Assembly: GCF_018614585.1 (NCBI RefSeq)
Contig: NZ_JAGGOI010000004.1
Coordinates: 327,055 to 391,054 of the forward strand
Direction: 5' to 3'
DNA from: Streptomyces sp. ISL-1
Lineage (GTDB): Bacteria > Actinomycetota > Actinomycetes > Streptomycetales > Streptomycetaceae
DNA: 64,000 nucleotides
Shown one piece after another: positions 16,733 through 25,711 of this stretch; the first letter of the stretch is position 1, and the number at the start of each line of letters is the position of its first letter. The notes below the pieces were generated by a model. It ran no database searches, was not told where the DNA came from, and saw only the letters and a program-made list of their open reading frames with translations. The position numbers were made by a program, and so were the translations under genes.

Positions 16733-17526
16733 ACCGCGCGACGTGCCTGCGGACCGCGATCCTCGCTCTCACCCTCGCGCTGCTCGCCGCCTGCTCCGGG
16801 CCGCCGCCGGACCCGTCCCCCCACCCGCGGCGGTGGCAGCCGAAGCCCGGCACCGCCTGGCAGTGGCAGCTCGACGGCCGGGTCGACGCCCGCGTCGACG
16901 TGCCCGTCTACGACATCGACGGATTCGAGAACGACGCCGCGACCGTACGCCGGCTTCACCGGGACGGCCGCAAGGTCATCTGCTATCTCAACGCGGGAGC
17001 GTGGGAGTCCTTCCGCCCCGACCACGGGGACTTCCCCGCCTCCGTACTGGGCAGAGCCAACGGGTGGAAGGGCGAACGATGGCTGGACATCCGGCGTCTG
17101 GACCTGCTGCGCCCGCTGATGGCGAAGCGCATGGACCTCTGCCGCGACCGTGGCTTCGACGCGGTGGAGCCCGATCTGCTGGACGGCTATCTCAACGACA
17201 CCGGGTTCCGGCTGACCGCCGCCCACCAGCTCGCGTACAACCGCATGATCGCGCGCCTCGCCCAGGACCGTGGCATGGCGGTGGGGCTGAAGAACGATCT
17301 GCCCCAAGTCGGGCAGCTGGTGGGGGACTTCGACTTCGCGGTGAACGAGGAGTGCGCGGAGTTCGGGGAATGCGCGGCGCTGAGGCCGTTCGTGCAGGCC
17401 GGGAAGGCGGTCTTCCATGTCGAATACGCTCTTGAGGTCGACGAGTTCTGCGAGCCGGCGCGCGCACTGGGGCTCAGCTCCATGCGCAAGAAGCTCGACC
17501 TGGGGGTGTGGCGGCAGCCGTGCTGA
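16729..17526 (+). CDS. GH114-type endo-alpha-1,4-polygalactosaminidase lipoprotein
   Basis: A 265-residue exported lipoprotein (lipobox LLAAC, Cys about residue 23) with a GH114/TM1410-like TIM barrel. Visible signatures are VPVYDIDGFEN, RKVICYLNAGAWE, FDAVEPDLLDGY and FAVNEECAEFGEC, carrying the catalytic acidic residues. GH114 enzymes include Pseudomonas-type endo-alpha-1,4-polygalactosaminidase, Aspergillus Ega3 and the hydrolase domain of PelA. Here it would trim the polymer on the outer face of the membrane. Good GGAAGGA ribosome site; translationally coupled (ATGA) to the GH135 gene. Last gene of the cluster. Confidence 0.9.
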   Translation: MNRATCLRTAILALTLALLAACSGPPPDPSPHPRRWQPKPGTAWQWQLDGRVDARVDVPVYDIDGFENDAATVRRLHRDGRKVICYLNAGAWESFRPDHGDFPASVLGRANGWKGERWLDIRRLDLLRPLMAKRMDLCRDRGFDAVEPDLLDGYLNDTGFRLTAAHQLAYNRMIARLAQDRGMAVGLKNDLPQVGQLVGDFDFAVNEECAEFGECAALRPFVQAGKAVFHVEYALEVDEFCEPARALGLSSMRKKLDLGVWRQPC

Positions 17527-17594
17527 GCCGGGCCGGCTCGCGACCCTGAGGGCCTGACGCCCTGCCCCCGCTCACGCCCTGACGCCTGACTCCC

Positions 17595-18011
17595 TCAGGA
17601 CGCGGCGAGCACCGCCTGTACGGTCTTACCGCCGCCGGGTCCTCCCCGTACGGCGTAGGTCTGCGCGAGCTCACGCACCATGACCATGCCCCGCCCGCTC
17701 TCGTCCGTCTCCCGCGGCACGCGCATCCGCGGCGGAATCGGGCTGAGGTCCTCCACCTCGACAGTGACCAGCCCGGGATCGACGTGCAGCCGCAGCCGGC
17801 AGCTGCTGTGGCCGTGCCGGGTGGCATTGGTGACCAGCTCGGAGACGACCAGGATGGCATCCTCGACCTGGTCGCCGGAGACCTTCTCGCCGCAGCCCCG
17901 GGTGAGGAAGGCGGTTGTCAGGTGCCGTGCCCAGCGGGCGGACGTCTCCGCCTGCGGCAGGACATACGTCGCGCACACGGCACGCCGACGCGAGCGCCTG
18001 TGCGCACGCAT
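17595..18011 (-). CDS. anti-sigma-factor-type ATP-binding protein (HATPase_c)
   Basis: A 138-residue GHKL ATPase of the RsbW/SpoIIAB-like type common in Streptomyces. The N-box is ELVTNATRHG, and the G-box region is GRGMVMVREL. It probably phosphorylates an anti-sigma antagonist or binds a sigma factor; no partner gene is adjacent. The ATG at 18011 (MRAHRRS) is chosen because GGAG lies 8 nt upstream; ATG at 18017 and an upstream in-frame start at 18050 are alternatives. Convergent with the GH114 gene across a short gap of repeated GCCCTGACGCC-like sequence. Confidence 0.85.
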   Translation of the reverse strand: MRAHRRSRRRAVCATYVLPQAETSARWARHLTTAFLTRGCGEKVSGDQVEDAILVVSELVTNATRHGHSSCRLRLHVDPGLVTVEVEDLSPIPPRMRVPRETDESGRGMVMVRELAQTYAVRGGPGGGKTVQAVLAAS

Positions 18012-18200
18012 GTGCATCACTCCGTTCCGGCACTGGAAACAGCCAGGCAACGGCCGGGAAAGCCGATCGGGGCGGCTCCCGGCGGTCCAGACGCAATGAC
18101 AAGCCTCTTACCCCTGTCTGATGCCCGCAGGGCGTGATCGGCAATCGGCCAAGGGTGCTCCGGTCCGCCTGCGCAGCGGCGGACCGGAGCGGCCGGCCGG

Positions 18201-20825
18201 TCAGGAGCTCGCGCACTCCATCGAGGCCGGGTCCGAGGCGTCACGGATCAGGGCGTCGTGCGCCGCCTTGATCCGCTTGACGTCGGGCTTCATGATCTTG
18301 CGGTCGTAGGTGAGCAGGCCGTTCAACTCGCCCTCCACATCGGTGATCTGGGTGTAGACGGCGCCGTTGCTCCCCTGGCATGCCAGCTTGCGTACGTTGC
18401 CGAGCTGGACCAGGTACTCGTCCGTGTACTTGGTCTGGTCGACGCCGACGTAGGTGTGCTGGACCGGCCAGGCGTGGCCCGGCACGGCGAGTCCGAGCCC
18501 GCCGTACTCACCGCTGACCAGCGCCCTTGTGCCGTCCGCCGCGGGGATCTGCGGGCTCGGATAGCCGTGCGCGTCGGCGATGTCGCCGTTGCCTCCGTCG
18601 ACGGCTCCGCAGCAGTTGACGCCGCTCATGTTGTTGACCAGCCGGGTCGGGTCCCAGGCCTTGGCCTGATCAGCGATCCTGGCTTGGTCGTACTGGCCCC
18701 AGCCCTCGTTGAAGGTGACCCACATGACCACCGACGGGCTGCTCGAATGCTGGTCGATCATCTCCTTCAGCTCGCGTTCGTACTGGGCGCGCGAGGCGGC
18801 GTTCGGATTGATGGTGTTCATCGCCGGCATGTCCTGCCAGACCAGCAGACCGAGCCGGTCGGCCCAGTAGAACCAGCGGTCGGGCTCGACCTTGATGTGC
18901 TTGCGCACGGAGTTGAAGCCGAGCTTCTTGTGCATCTTGAGGTCGTACGCCAGGGCCTCGTCGGTCGGCGCCGTGTGCAGCCCGTCCGGCCAGAAACCCT
19001 GGTCGAGGGTGGCCATCAGGAAGGTCGGCTTGCCGTTGAGCACGGTGCGCGGCACACCGTTCACCTTCTCGACGGCGATGGTGCGCATCCCGAAGTAGCT
19101 GCTGACCCGGTCGGAGCCGGTCTTCACCTCGAGCCGGTACAGATGCGGATCACCGGCGGACCACAGATGCGGGTCCGGGACGGGTACCGAAAGCGGTGAG
19201 CCGGTGCTGCCGGTGGCGGTGCCCACTTTGCGACTGCCGTCGTACGCGGTGGCCGTGACCGGCACACCCGCCCGCGCCCCGCGGACCTCCACGGCGAGCT
19301 TTTCGCCCGCGACATCGGGGGTGAGCTTCAGCGAGTCCGCGTGATCGGCCGCGACCGGCTCCATCCAGACGGTCTGCCAGATGCCCGACGAAGGGGTGTA
19401 CCAGATGCCGCTCGGGTCGAGGCGCTGCTTGCCGATGGGCGGGTTCTCGCCGTCCCTGGAGTCCGTCGGATCGTAGACGCCGACGATCAGCTCCTGGGTG
19501 CGGCCGGGCTTCAGCGCGTCGGTGACATCCGCGCTGAACCGGTCGTAGCCGCCTCTGTGCTCGGTGACCTTGACGCCGTTGACGTACACCTCGGACTGCC
19601 AGTCGACGGCGTCGAAGTTGAGCTTGAGGCGCTTACTCTCGCCCACCCGCCAGCTGTCCGGGACGGTGAAGGTGCGGCGGTACCACATGCGGTCCTCGTG
19701 CCGTTCGAGGCCGGAGAGCTGCGACTCCACCGGGTAGGGAACGAGGATCCGCTCGCCGAGGGTCTTGCCGAGCGGCGGCCGCTCCCCCGCTTCGGCCGCG
19801 GCGAACTGCCACCGCCCGTTGAGATTGCGCCAGGCGTCGCGAGTCAGCTGCGGGCGCGGGTATTCGGGGTGGGCGTTGCCCGGACCGACCTCCTTGGCCC
19901 ACGGCGTACGCAGCTCGTACTCGGACCTGTTGGGCCCGCTGGTCCAGAACGCGCCGACCGCCGTGCCGTTCTCGGCGCTCAGGCCGCCCTTACCGTCGTA
20001 GCGCAGGTCGGCGATGCCGCCGCCGTTGCCGCCCTTCTTGCCGACGACGGGCTCCTTGAGTGCGACGAGGAGGCGACGTGGGTCGGCCGGATCGCGTGTG
20101 ACGTCGCCGAGCGGCCATTTCGCGCCGCCGATGACCGCCTCGAAGTGCGCGGCGAGGCCGGCGGGCGGCTCGGCGAGCCTCTGTACGAAGTCCAGCCGCA
20201 GGCTGCGGCCGTCGGCGAGGACGGTGGCGCCGATCGCTCCGTCGTACGCGTAACCGTCGGGCAGCCGGAATACCGATGAGGGCACCGGCTTCTTGGCGCC
20301 GCCGGGCTCGGTCCAGTTGAGGTGCAGGTTCGAGCCGCCGAAGTGCTCGAAGTACTCCACCTTGATGTCGTACGCGCGGCCCGCGGTGAGGTCGACGGGC
20401 GGCGCGGTCTGTTCCCTGTCCCAGTCGTCGACCCAGTGGTCGATGGTGAGCCGGCCGTCGACCCACAGCCTGAATCCGTTGTCGCCGATCATCGAGAAGG
20501 TGTGTGCGCCGGAGCTGGTGGGAACGACCTTCCCGGTCCAGCGGACGCTGACGTCGTCGGCACGTCCGGTGGCGGCGCCGAGGCGGGGTTCGAGGTTGCC
20601 GAAGTCGATGGACGGATCGAAGCCGGTGGCCTTGAGCTCGGCGAAGTCGAAGGCCCCGGGGGCGGACTGGGTGTAGTACTCACCCTTAAGGCCATGTGCC
20701 TCGACCGGGTCGTCCGCGGTGCTGGACGCCGGCGCCGAAGGGGCGGACACAGCCGGTACCACGGTGAGTCCGGCAATCCCCAGGGCGGCTGCGAGAAGCA
20801 GGGCCAGCTTTCTTTGAATACGCAC
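18201..20825 (-). CDS. secreted PA14 - glycoside hydrolase family 2 protein
   Basis: An 874-residue exported enzyme. GTG at 20825 follows a perfect AAGGAGGA site, and the protein starts with a signal peptide (RIQRKLALLLAAALG, cleavage near PAVSA). Residues about 45-185 form a PA14 domain (GLKGEYYTQ, TFSMIGDNGFRLWVDGRL); then a GH2 sugar-binding domain (WYRRTFTVPDSW), an Ig-like domain and a TIM barrel with the acid/base in TFNEGWGQYD and the nucleophile in SGEYGG. GH2 covers beta-galactosidases, glucuronidases, mannosidases and galactofuranosidases; the adjacent YtfQ-like transporter hints at galactofuranosides. Divergent from lacI, with a matching operator in its leader. Confidence 0.88.
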   Translation of the reverse strand: MRIQRKLALLLAAALGIAGLTVVPAVSAPSAPASSTADDPVEAHGLKGEYYTQSAPGAFDFAELKATGFDPSIDFGNLEPRLGAATGRADDVSVRWTGKVVPTSSGAHTFSMIGDNGFRLWVDGRLTIDHWVDDWDREQTAPPVDLTAGRAYDIKVEYFEHFGGSNLHLNWTEPGGAKKPVPSSVFRLPDGYAYDGAIGATVLADGRSLRLDFVQRLAEPPAGLAAHFEAVIGGAKWPLGDVTRDPADPRRLLVALKEPVVGKKGGNGGGIADLRYDGKGGLSAENGTAVGAFWTSGPNRSEYELRTPWAKEVGPGNAHPEYPRPQLTRDAWRNLNGRWQFAAAEAGERPPLGKTLGERILVPYPVESQLSGLERHEDRMWYRRTFTVPDSWRVGESKRLKLNFDAVDWQSEVYVNGVKVTEHRGGYDRFSADVTDALKPGRTQELIVGVYDPTDSRDGENPPIGKQRLDPSGIWYTPSSGIWQTVWMEPVAADHADSLKLTPDVAGEKLAVEVRGARAGVPVTATAYDGSRKVGTATGSTGSPLSVPVPDPHLWSAGDPHLYRLEVKTGSDRVSSYFGMRTIAVEKVNGVPRTVLNGKPTFLMATLDQGFWPDGLHTAPTDEALAYDLKMHKKLGFNSVRKHIKVEPDRWFYWADRLGLLVWQDMPAMNTINPNAASRAQYERELKEMIDQHSSSPSVVMWVTFNEGWGQYDQARIADQAKAWDPTRLVNNMSGVNCCGAVDGGNGDIADAHGYPSPQIPAADGTRALVSGEYGGLGLAVPGHAWPVQHTYVGVDQTKYTDEYLVQLGNVRKLACQGSNGAVYTQITDVEGELNGLLTYDRKIMKPDVKRIKAAHDALIRDASDPASMECASS

Positions 20826-20868
20826 AAATCCTCCTTGCCAGTGAGGGCGGCGGCTCGCTGCGACGCTC

Positions 20869-20882
20869 TGTACAACGTTGGA
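20869..20882 (+). promoter_or_regulatory. LacI-type operator, site 1 (GH2 side)
   Basis: TGTACAACGTTGGA lies 43 bp upstream of the GH2 start. It shares TGTACAACG with the two other sites near the LacI gene and resembles the CG-centred palindromes bound by LacI-family repressors. The right half is degenerate. Confidence 0.55.
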
Positions 20883-20959
20883 AGGAACGGCAGTTGGCAT
20901 AAGAGCACAGGGTTCCGCTTGGCGTCCAGGGTCATGACAAGCCGGGGCCGGAGGGCTTA

Positions 20960-20973
20960 TACATCGTTGTACA
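20960..20973 (+). promoter_or_regulatory. LacI-type operator, site 2 (lacI side)
   Basis: TACATCGTTGTACA, 28 bp before the LacI-family start; its reverse complement TGTACAACGATGTA matches site 3 at 12 consecutive positions. Likely autoregulatory site. Confidence 0.65.
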
Positions 20974-21001
20974 AACGGGCCAGGGCCGGAGGGAAACAGG
21001 C

Positions 21002-22027
21002 GTGAAGGTGAGTCTCAAGGACGTCGCAGAGCATGCGGGAGTCTCGATCAAGACCGTCTCGAACGTGGTGAACAACTACCAGCACGTCACTCCGGCCATG
21101 CGCGCCCGAGTCCAGCAGGCCATCGACGAACTGGGCTACCGCCCCAATTTGACAGCCCGCCATCTACGCAAGGGGCGCACCGGCATCATCGCGCTCGCCG
21201 TGCCGGAGCTGGGCAATCCGTACTTCGCCGAGCTGGCCGGCGCGGTGATCGACGTGGCCGCCGAGCACGAGTACACCGTGCTGCTCGACCACACCGGAGG
21301 CCGGCGCGAACAGGAGGTGCTGGTCAGCCAGGGCTTCCGGGCGCGGGTCATCGACGGCCTGATTCTCAGCCCCATCGAGCTCGAGCACGAGGACCTGCGC
21401 GAGCGCAGCGACGACGCCCCGCTGGTGCTGCTCGGCGAGCGTGAGTACGACCTGCCGTACGACCACATCGCGATCGACAACGTGGCCGCGGCCCGGACGG
21501 CGGTGCGGCATCTGCTGGACCTCGGCCGCACCCGTATCGCGTTCCTCGGCGCACGCACCGACCGGGTCAACCAGCCCGCCCAACTGCGGCTGCACGGCTG
21601 GCGCGCGGAGCTGACGGCGGCGGGGCTGGCGGCCCCGGACTCGCTGGTCGCACCGACGACCGGTTGGGACCACGCGCACGGGGCTGCGGCGATGGCCGGA
21701 CTGCTGGAGTCCGGGGTGCGGCCCGACGCGGTCTTCGCGTACAACGACCTCATCGCCATCGGCGCGATGCGCGTGCTGTCCGAGCAGGGGCTACGCGTGC
21801 CCGAGGACGTCGCTGTGGTGGGCTTCGACGACATCAGCGAGGGGCGGTACGGGGCCGTCACCCTGACCACGATCTCGCCGGACAAGCAGACGATCGCGCG
21901 GCTCGCCGTGCAGTCGGTCGTGGGGCGGCTGCTGGGCACGGCGGATTCGGCCCAGGCAGGTGAAGCACGCCAAATCCGCCCTGATTTCAGCCTGGTTGAA
22001 CGTGAGAGCACGCGGGGCAGCGTCTGA
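21002..22027 (+). CDS. LacI family transcriptional repressor
   Basis: A 341-residue regulator with the N-terminal helix-turn-helix (SLKDVAEHAGVSIKTVSNVV), hinge (ELGYRPNLTARHLRKGRTG) and a periplasmic-binding-fold sensor domain (ALAVPELGNPYFAEL, AVFAYNDLIAIGAM, VGFDDISEGRYGAVTLTTI). GTG start with GGAGGG upstream. It lies between the divergent GH2 gene and a downstream sugar transporter, and the same operator is found in its own leader, in the GH2 leader and before the transporter, so it probably represses all three units until a sugar effector binds. Confidence 0.92.
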   Translation: MKVSLKDVAEHAGVSIKTVSNVVNNYQHVTPAMRARVQQAIDELGYRPNLTARHLRKGRTGIIALAVPELGNPYFAELAGAVIDVAAEHEYTVLLDHTGGRREQEVLVSQGFRARVIDGLILSPIELEHEDLRERSDDAPLVLLGEREYDLPYDHIAIDNVAAARTAVRHLLDLGRTRIAFLGARTDRVNQPAQLRLHGWRAELTAAGLAAPDSLVAPTTGWDHAHGAAAMAGLLESGVRPDAVFAYNDLIAIGAMRVLSEQGLRVPEDVAVVGFDDISEGRYGAVTLTTISPDKQTIARLAVQSVVGRLLGTADSAQAGEARQIRPDFSLVERESTRGSV

Positions 22028-22047
22028 CGCGAAGGGTTTACAGGATT

Positions 22048-22062
22048 CGTACAACGATGTAA
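22048..22062 (+). promoter_or_regulatory. LacI-type operator, site 3 (transporter side)
   Basis: CGTACAACGATGTAA, 20 bp past the LacI stop and about 90 bp upstream of the binding-protein gene. Matches site 2 (reverse complement) over GTACAACGATGTA. Confidence 0.65.
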
Positions 22063-22151
22063 AAACTCCTCCGAACGACTGCGCAGCAAGTCCGAGCCGC
22101 CCTCCCGTGAGCGCCCTGCGCCCCGGGGCCGCGCCAAGATGGGGTAACGCC

Positions 22152-23243
22152 ATGACGTCGTCCGCTGTCCGCCGTACCGCCACTCGCACCCTCCTCGCCA
22201 CCACACTCGTGGCCTCGATCGCCCTGACCGGCTGTGCCAAGTCCGAGGACGACGGCGCGAACGACAAGAACACCGGGTCCACGGGCGATTCTGGCCAGGT
22301 GGTCGCCACCCCCGCCGCGGGGAATGCCGAGACCTGCACCGTCGAGAAGTTCGGCGGCAAGAAGCTCGACCTGAAGAGCGCCACAGTCGGCTTCTCCCAG
22401 TCCGAGAAGGAAGCCAACCCCTTCCGGATCGCCGAGACGGCCTCCATCAAGGCCGAGGCCGGCAATCGCGGCGTCAAACTCCTCACCGCCAACGCCCAGT
22501 CACAGTTCTCCAAGCAGATCAGCGATGTCCAGGACCTGATAGCCAAGGGCGCGGACCTGCTGGTCATCGCGCCGCTCAACTCCGACGGCTGGGGTCCCGT
22601 GCTGCGCGGCGCCGCGGCCAAGCACATCCCGATCGTCACCATCGACCGCAAGATCAACGCCACGGCGTGCAAGGACTATGTGAGCTTCATCGGCTCGGAC
22701 TTCGTCGAGCAGGGCAAGCGCGCGGCCGATCAGATGATCGAGGCGACCGGCGGCAAGGGCAAGGTCGCCATCCTCCTCGGCGCGGCCGGCAACAACGTCA
22801 CCACCGAGCGCACCAAGGGCTTCAAGGACCAGATCAAGGCGAAGGCCCCCGGCCTCCAGGTCGTCTTCGAGCAGACCGGCGAGTTCGCCAGGGAGAAGGG
22901 CCAGCAGGTCACCGAGCAGCTCATCCAGTCGAACCCGGGCATCACCGGGATCTACGCCGAGAACGACGAGATGGGGCTCGGCGCGGTCAACGCCCTCAAG
23001 GGCGCGGGCAAGAAGGCCGGCGATGTGAAGATCGTGACCATCGACGGAACGCGCAACGCCGTCCAGGGCATCGTTGACGGCTGGATCGACGGAGTCATCG
23101 AGTCCAATCCGCGCTTCGGGCCGCTCGCCTTCCAGACCCTGGACACCTTCACCAAGGGCGAGAAGGTCTCCCAGAACATCGTCATCCAGGACAGCGCCTA
23201 CACCGGAAAGAACGCCAAGTCCGGTCTGGGCAAGGCCTACTGA
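22152..23243 (+). CDS. YtfQ-like sugar ABC transporter substrate-binding lipoprotein
   Basis: A 363-residue type I periplasmic-binding protein. Lipobox SIALTGC places it on the outer face of the membrane. VGFSQSEKEANPFRIAETAS and DLLVIAPLNSDGWGPVLR align by eye with E. coli YtfQ, the galactofuranose-binding protein; GIYAENDEMGLGAV and KIVTIDGTRNAVQGIVDG are common to ribose/galactofuranose binders. First gene of a four-gene transporter operon downstream of lacI and operator site 3. The start at 22152 is set by the signal peptide; its ribosome site (GGGG, 8 nt away) is modest. Confidence 0.88.
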   Translation: MTSSAVRRTATRTLLATTLVASIALTGCAKSEDDGANDKNTGSTGDSGQVVATPAAGNAETCTVEKFGGKKLDLKSATVGFSQSEKEANPFRIAETASIKAEAGNRGVKLLTANAQSQFSKQISDVQDLIAKGADLLVIAPLNSDGWGPVLRGAAAKHIPIVTIDRKINATACKDYVSFIGSDFVEQGKRAADQMIEATGGKGKVAILLGAAGNNVTTERTKGFKDQIKAKAPGLQVVFEQTGEFAREKGQQVTEQLIQSNPGITGIYAENDEMGLGAVNALKGAGKKAGDVKIVTIDGTRNAVQGIVDGWIDGVIESNPRFGPLAFQTLDTFTKGEKVSQNIVIQDSAYTGKNAKSGLGKAY

Positions 23244-23244
23244 C

Positions 23245-24756
23245 GTGCTGTCGGTGAGCTCACTGACCAAGACCTTCCCCGGCGCCCGGGCGCTGGACGG
23301 CGTGGACTTCGCCGCCCGCCCGGGCGAGGTCCACGCTCTCATCGGGGAGAACGGCGCCGGCAAGTCGACCCTGATCAAGGTTCTCACCGGGGTGTACCAG
23401 CCCGATGAGGGCGAGATCGTCTTCGGCGGCGAGCCGGTGCGCTTCGCCACACCGCTGGCCGCGCAGCACGCCGGGATCTCCACCATCTACCAGGAGGTCA
23501 ACCTCGTCCCGCTGATGAGCGTGGCGCGCAATCTCTTCCTGGGCCGCGAGCCGCGCGGCCGTCTCGGCCTCATCGACTTCCGGCGCATGCACCGGGAGGC
23601 GGACGCGGCGCTGCGCTCGCTCGGTCTGCGCATCGACGTACGCCGTCCGCTGCGCGAACTGGGCGTCGGCGCACAGCAGATGGTGGCCCTCGCCCGCGCC
23701 GTGTCTGTAGACGCGCGGGTCGTCGTCATGGACGAACCCACCTCCTCGCTCGAACCGCGCGAGGTGCGCACGCTGTTCGGCGTGATCAGGATGCTGAAGG
23801 AGCGCGGAATAGCGGTGGTCTATGTCAGCCACCGGCTCGATGAGCTGTACGAGGTGTGCGACACGGTCACAGTGCTGCGGGACGGCAAGCTGGTGCACAC
23901 CGGAAGGATCGCCGACCTCGACCGGCTGCGCCTCGTCTCGCTGATGCTCGGCCGCGAGATGAGCGAGGTACGCAGCGAAGGGCTGACCAAGTTCTCCGGA
24001 GACCACGAAGCGGGCGGTGAACCCGTCCTGGACGCACGGGAATTGACCGTACGTCATGTACTGCATGAAGTGTCGGTGCAGCTACGGCCCGGTGAGGTCG
24101 TGGGACTCGGCGGTCTGCTGGGCTCGGGCCGCAGCGAGACCGCGAAGGCGATCGCCGGCGCGCTGCCGCCGGACTCCGGCACGGTGGTGGTGGCGGGCGC
24201 CGCCGTACGTACCGGCTCCACGCCCGCCGCGATCCGGGCCGGCATCAGCCTCCTCCCGGAGGACCGCAAGGCCGAGGGCATCGTGCCCGGCCTGTCCGTC
24301 CGGGAGAACATCGCGCTCGCCGCGCTGCCCGGGCTCTCCCGGTTCGGCCTCGTCGACGACGCTCGCGTCGACCGGATCGTGGACACCTTCATCAAGCGGC
24401 TGCGGATCAAGACATCGGGCCCGTACCAGAAGGTCGGCGAACTCTCCGGCGGCAACCAGCAGAAGGTGCTGCTGGCCCGCTGGCTCGCCATGCGGCCCAA
24501 GGTGCTGCTCCTTGACGAACCGACCCGCGGCATCGACGTCGGCGCCAAGGCCGAGGTGCAGCGGCTCATCGACGAACTCGCCGACGAGGGGCTCGGCGTT
24601 CTGCTGATCTCCTCCGACATGGAGGAGCTGATCGAGGGGTCGGACCGGGTGGTGGTGCTCAAGGACGGGGCGGTCGTCGCCGAGCTGACCGGCGACGACG
24701 TCACCGAGGACCGGCTGCTGCACGCGATCGCCGCGGAAGGCGGAGACCATGACTGA
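23245..24756 (+). CDS. sugar ABC transporter ATP-binding protein (RbsA/YtfR type)
   Basis: A 503-residue tandem ABC ATPase. The first domain has Walker A GENGAGKST, and the linker before its Walker B VVMDEPTSSLE is RELGVGAQQM rather than canonical LSGGQ. The second has the degenerate P-loop GLLGSGRSET typical of this family, LSGGNQQKV and LLLDEPTRGIDVG. Energises uptake with the two following permeases. The GTG at 23245 is one base past the binding-protein stop. It overlaps the first permease gene by 8 bases. Confidence 0.92.
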   Translation: MLSVSSLTKTFPGARALDGVDFAARPGEVHALIGENGAGKSTLIKVLTGVYQPDEGEIVFGGEPVRFATPLAAQHAGISTIYQEVNLVPLMSVARNLFLGREPRGRLGLIDFRRMHREADAALRSLGLRIDVRRPLRELGVGAQQMVALARAVSVDARVVVMDEPTSSLEPREVRTLFGVIRMLKERGIAVVYVSHRLDELYEVCDTVTVLRDGKLVHTGRIADLDRLRLVSLMLGREMSEVRSEGLTKFSGDHEAGGEPVLDARELTVRHVLHEVSVQLRPGEVVGLGGLLGSGRSETAKAIAGALPPDSGTVVVAGAAVRTGSTPAAIRAGISLLPEDRKAEGIVPGLSVRENIALAALPGLSRFGLVDDARVDRIVDTFIKRLRIKTSGPYQKVGELSGGNQQKVLLARWLAMRPKVLLLDEPTRGIDVGAKAEVQRLIDELADEGLGVLLISSDMEELIEGSDRVVVLKDGAVVAELTGDDVTEDRLLHAIAAEGGDHD

Positions 24757-25711
24757 CCTGGCGCTGCGACGCGCGCCCGCCGACCGCGAGCGGATGCTGG
24801 GACTCCTTCAGGACTACGGCGTCTACGCCGGCGTCACCGTCCTGATCCTGGCCAATATCGCCTTCACCCCGCACTTCGTCTCCGCCGAGAACTTCCGCAC
24901 CCAGGCCGTTCAGGTCGCACCCGTCCTGATCGTGGCGCTCGGCATGGCGCTCGCCATCGGCAGCGAGGGCGTCGATCTGTCGGTCGGCTCCGTGATGGCG
25001 CTGGCCACCTCACTGGTCTCCCTCTACCTCGGGTACGGGCCGTGGATCGCGCTCATCGTGGCGATGCTCGGCGGAGCGGCGGTGGGTCTGGCAAGCGGCT
25101 CGCTCATCGCCCATATCGGGGTCCAGCCCATCGTGGCCACACTCGCGCTGATGGTCGCCGTGCGCGGCATCGCGCTCGTGATGCTCCCTCAGCTCAAAGA
25201 CGTACGGGATCCTGGCATGGCGACTCTCGGCTCCGGGGATCTGCTCGGCATCCCCTATCTGGTGCTGATCGCGGCGGCGCTGGCGCTCCTCGTCGGTTTC
25301 ACCGTGCGGCGTACGACCTTCGGCCGGCAGCTCCTGGCGATCGGCGACAGCCGGCCGGCGGCGCAGCTGGCGGGTCTGCCTGTGCGCCGGGTGCTGATCC
25401 TCGTCTACATCTGCTCCGGGGTGCTCGCCGCGATCGCCGGCGTACTGGCCACGGCCAGGCTCCAGGCCAGCGACCCCACGTCGCTCGGCAATCTGATGGA
25501 ACTCTCCGCGATCACCGCGGTGGTGGTCGGCGGCACTCCGCTGAGCGGCGGCCGGATCCGCGTCGGCGGCACCGTGGCGGGCGCGGTCCTCATCCAGCTG
25601 CTGACCGCCACGCTCATCAAGCACGATCTGCCGCCGTCCTGGACGCAGATCGCCCAGGCCGTGGTGATCGTCCTCGCGGTCTACGCGGCACGTGAACGGG
25701 GGAAGCGGTGA
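24749..25711 (+). CDS. sugar ABC transporter permease (YtfT-like)
   Basis: A 320-residue RbsC-family inner-membrane permease with 8-10 hydrophobic spans. GSEGVDLSVGSVMALA, the TFGRQLLAIGDSRPAAQLAGL loop and VVVGGTPLSGG are family signatures. It forms the translocation path with the next permease, as in the two-permease YtfT/YjfF system. ATG with GGAGACC upstream; ends in a 4-base overlap with the second permease. Confidence 0.92.
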   Translation: MTDLALRRAPADRERMLGLLQDYGVYAGVTVLILANIAFTPHFVSAENFRTQAVQVAPVLIVALGMALAIGSEGVDLSVGSVMALATSLVSLYLGYGPWIALIVAMLGGAAVGLASGSLIAHIGVQPIVATLALMVAVRGIALVMLPQLKDVRDPGMATLGSGDLLGIPYLVLIAAALALLVGFTVRRTTFGRQLLAIGDSRPAAQLAGLPVRRVLILVYICSGVLAAIAGVLATARLQASDPTSLGNLMELSAITAVVVGGTPLSGGRIRVGGTVAGAVLIQLLTATLIKHDLPPSWTQIAQAVVIVLAVYAARERGKR

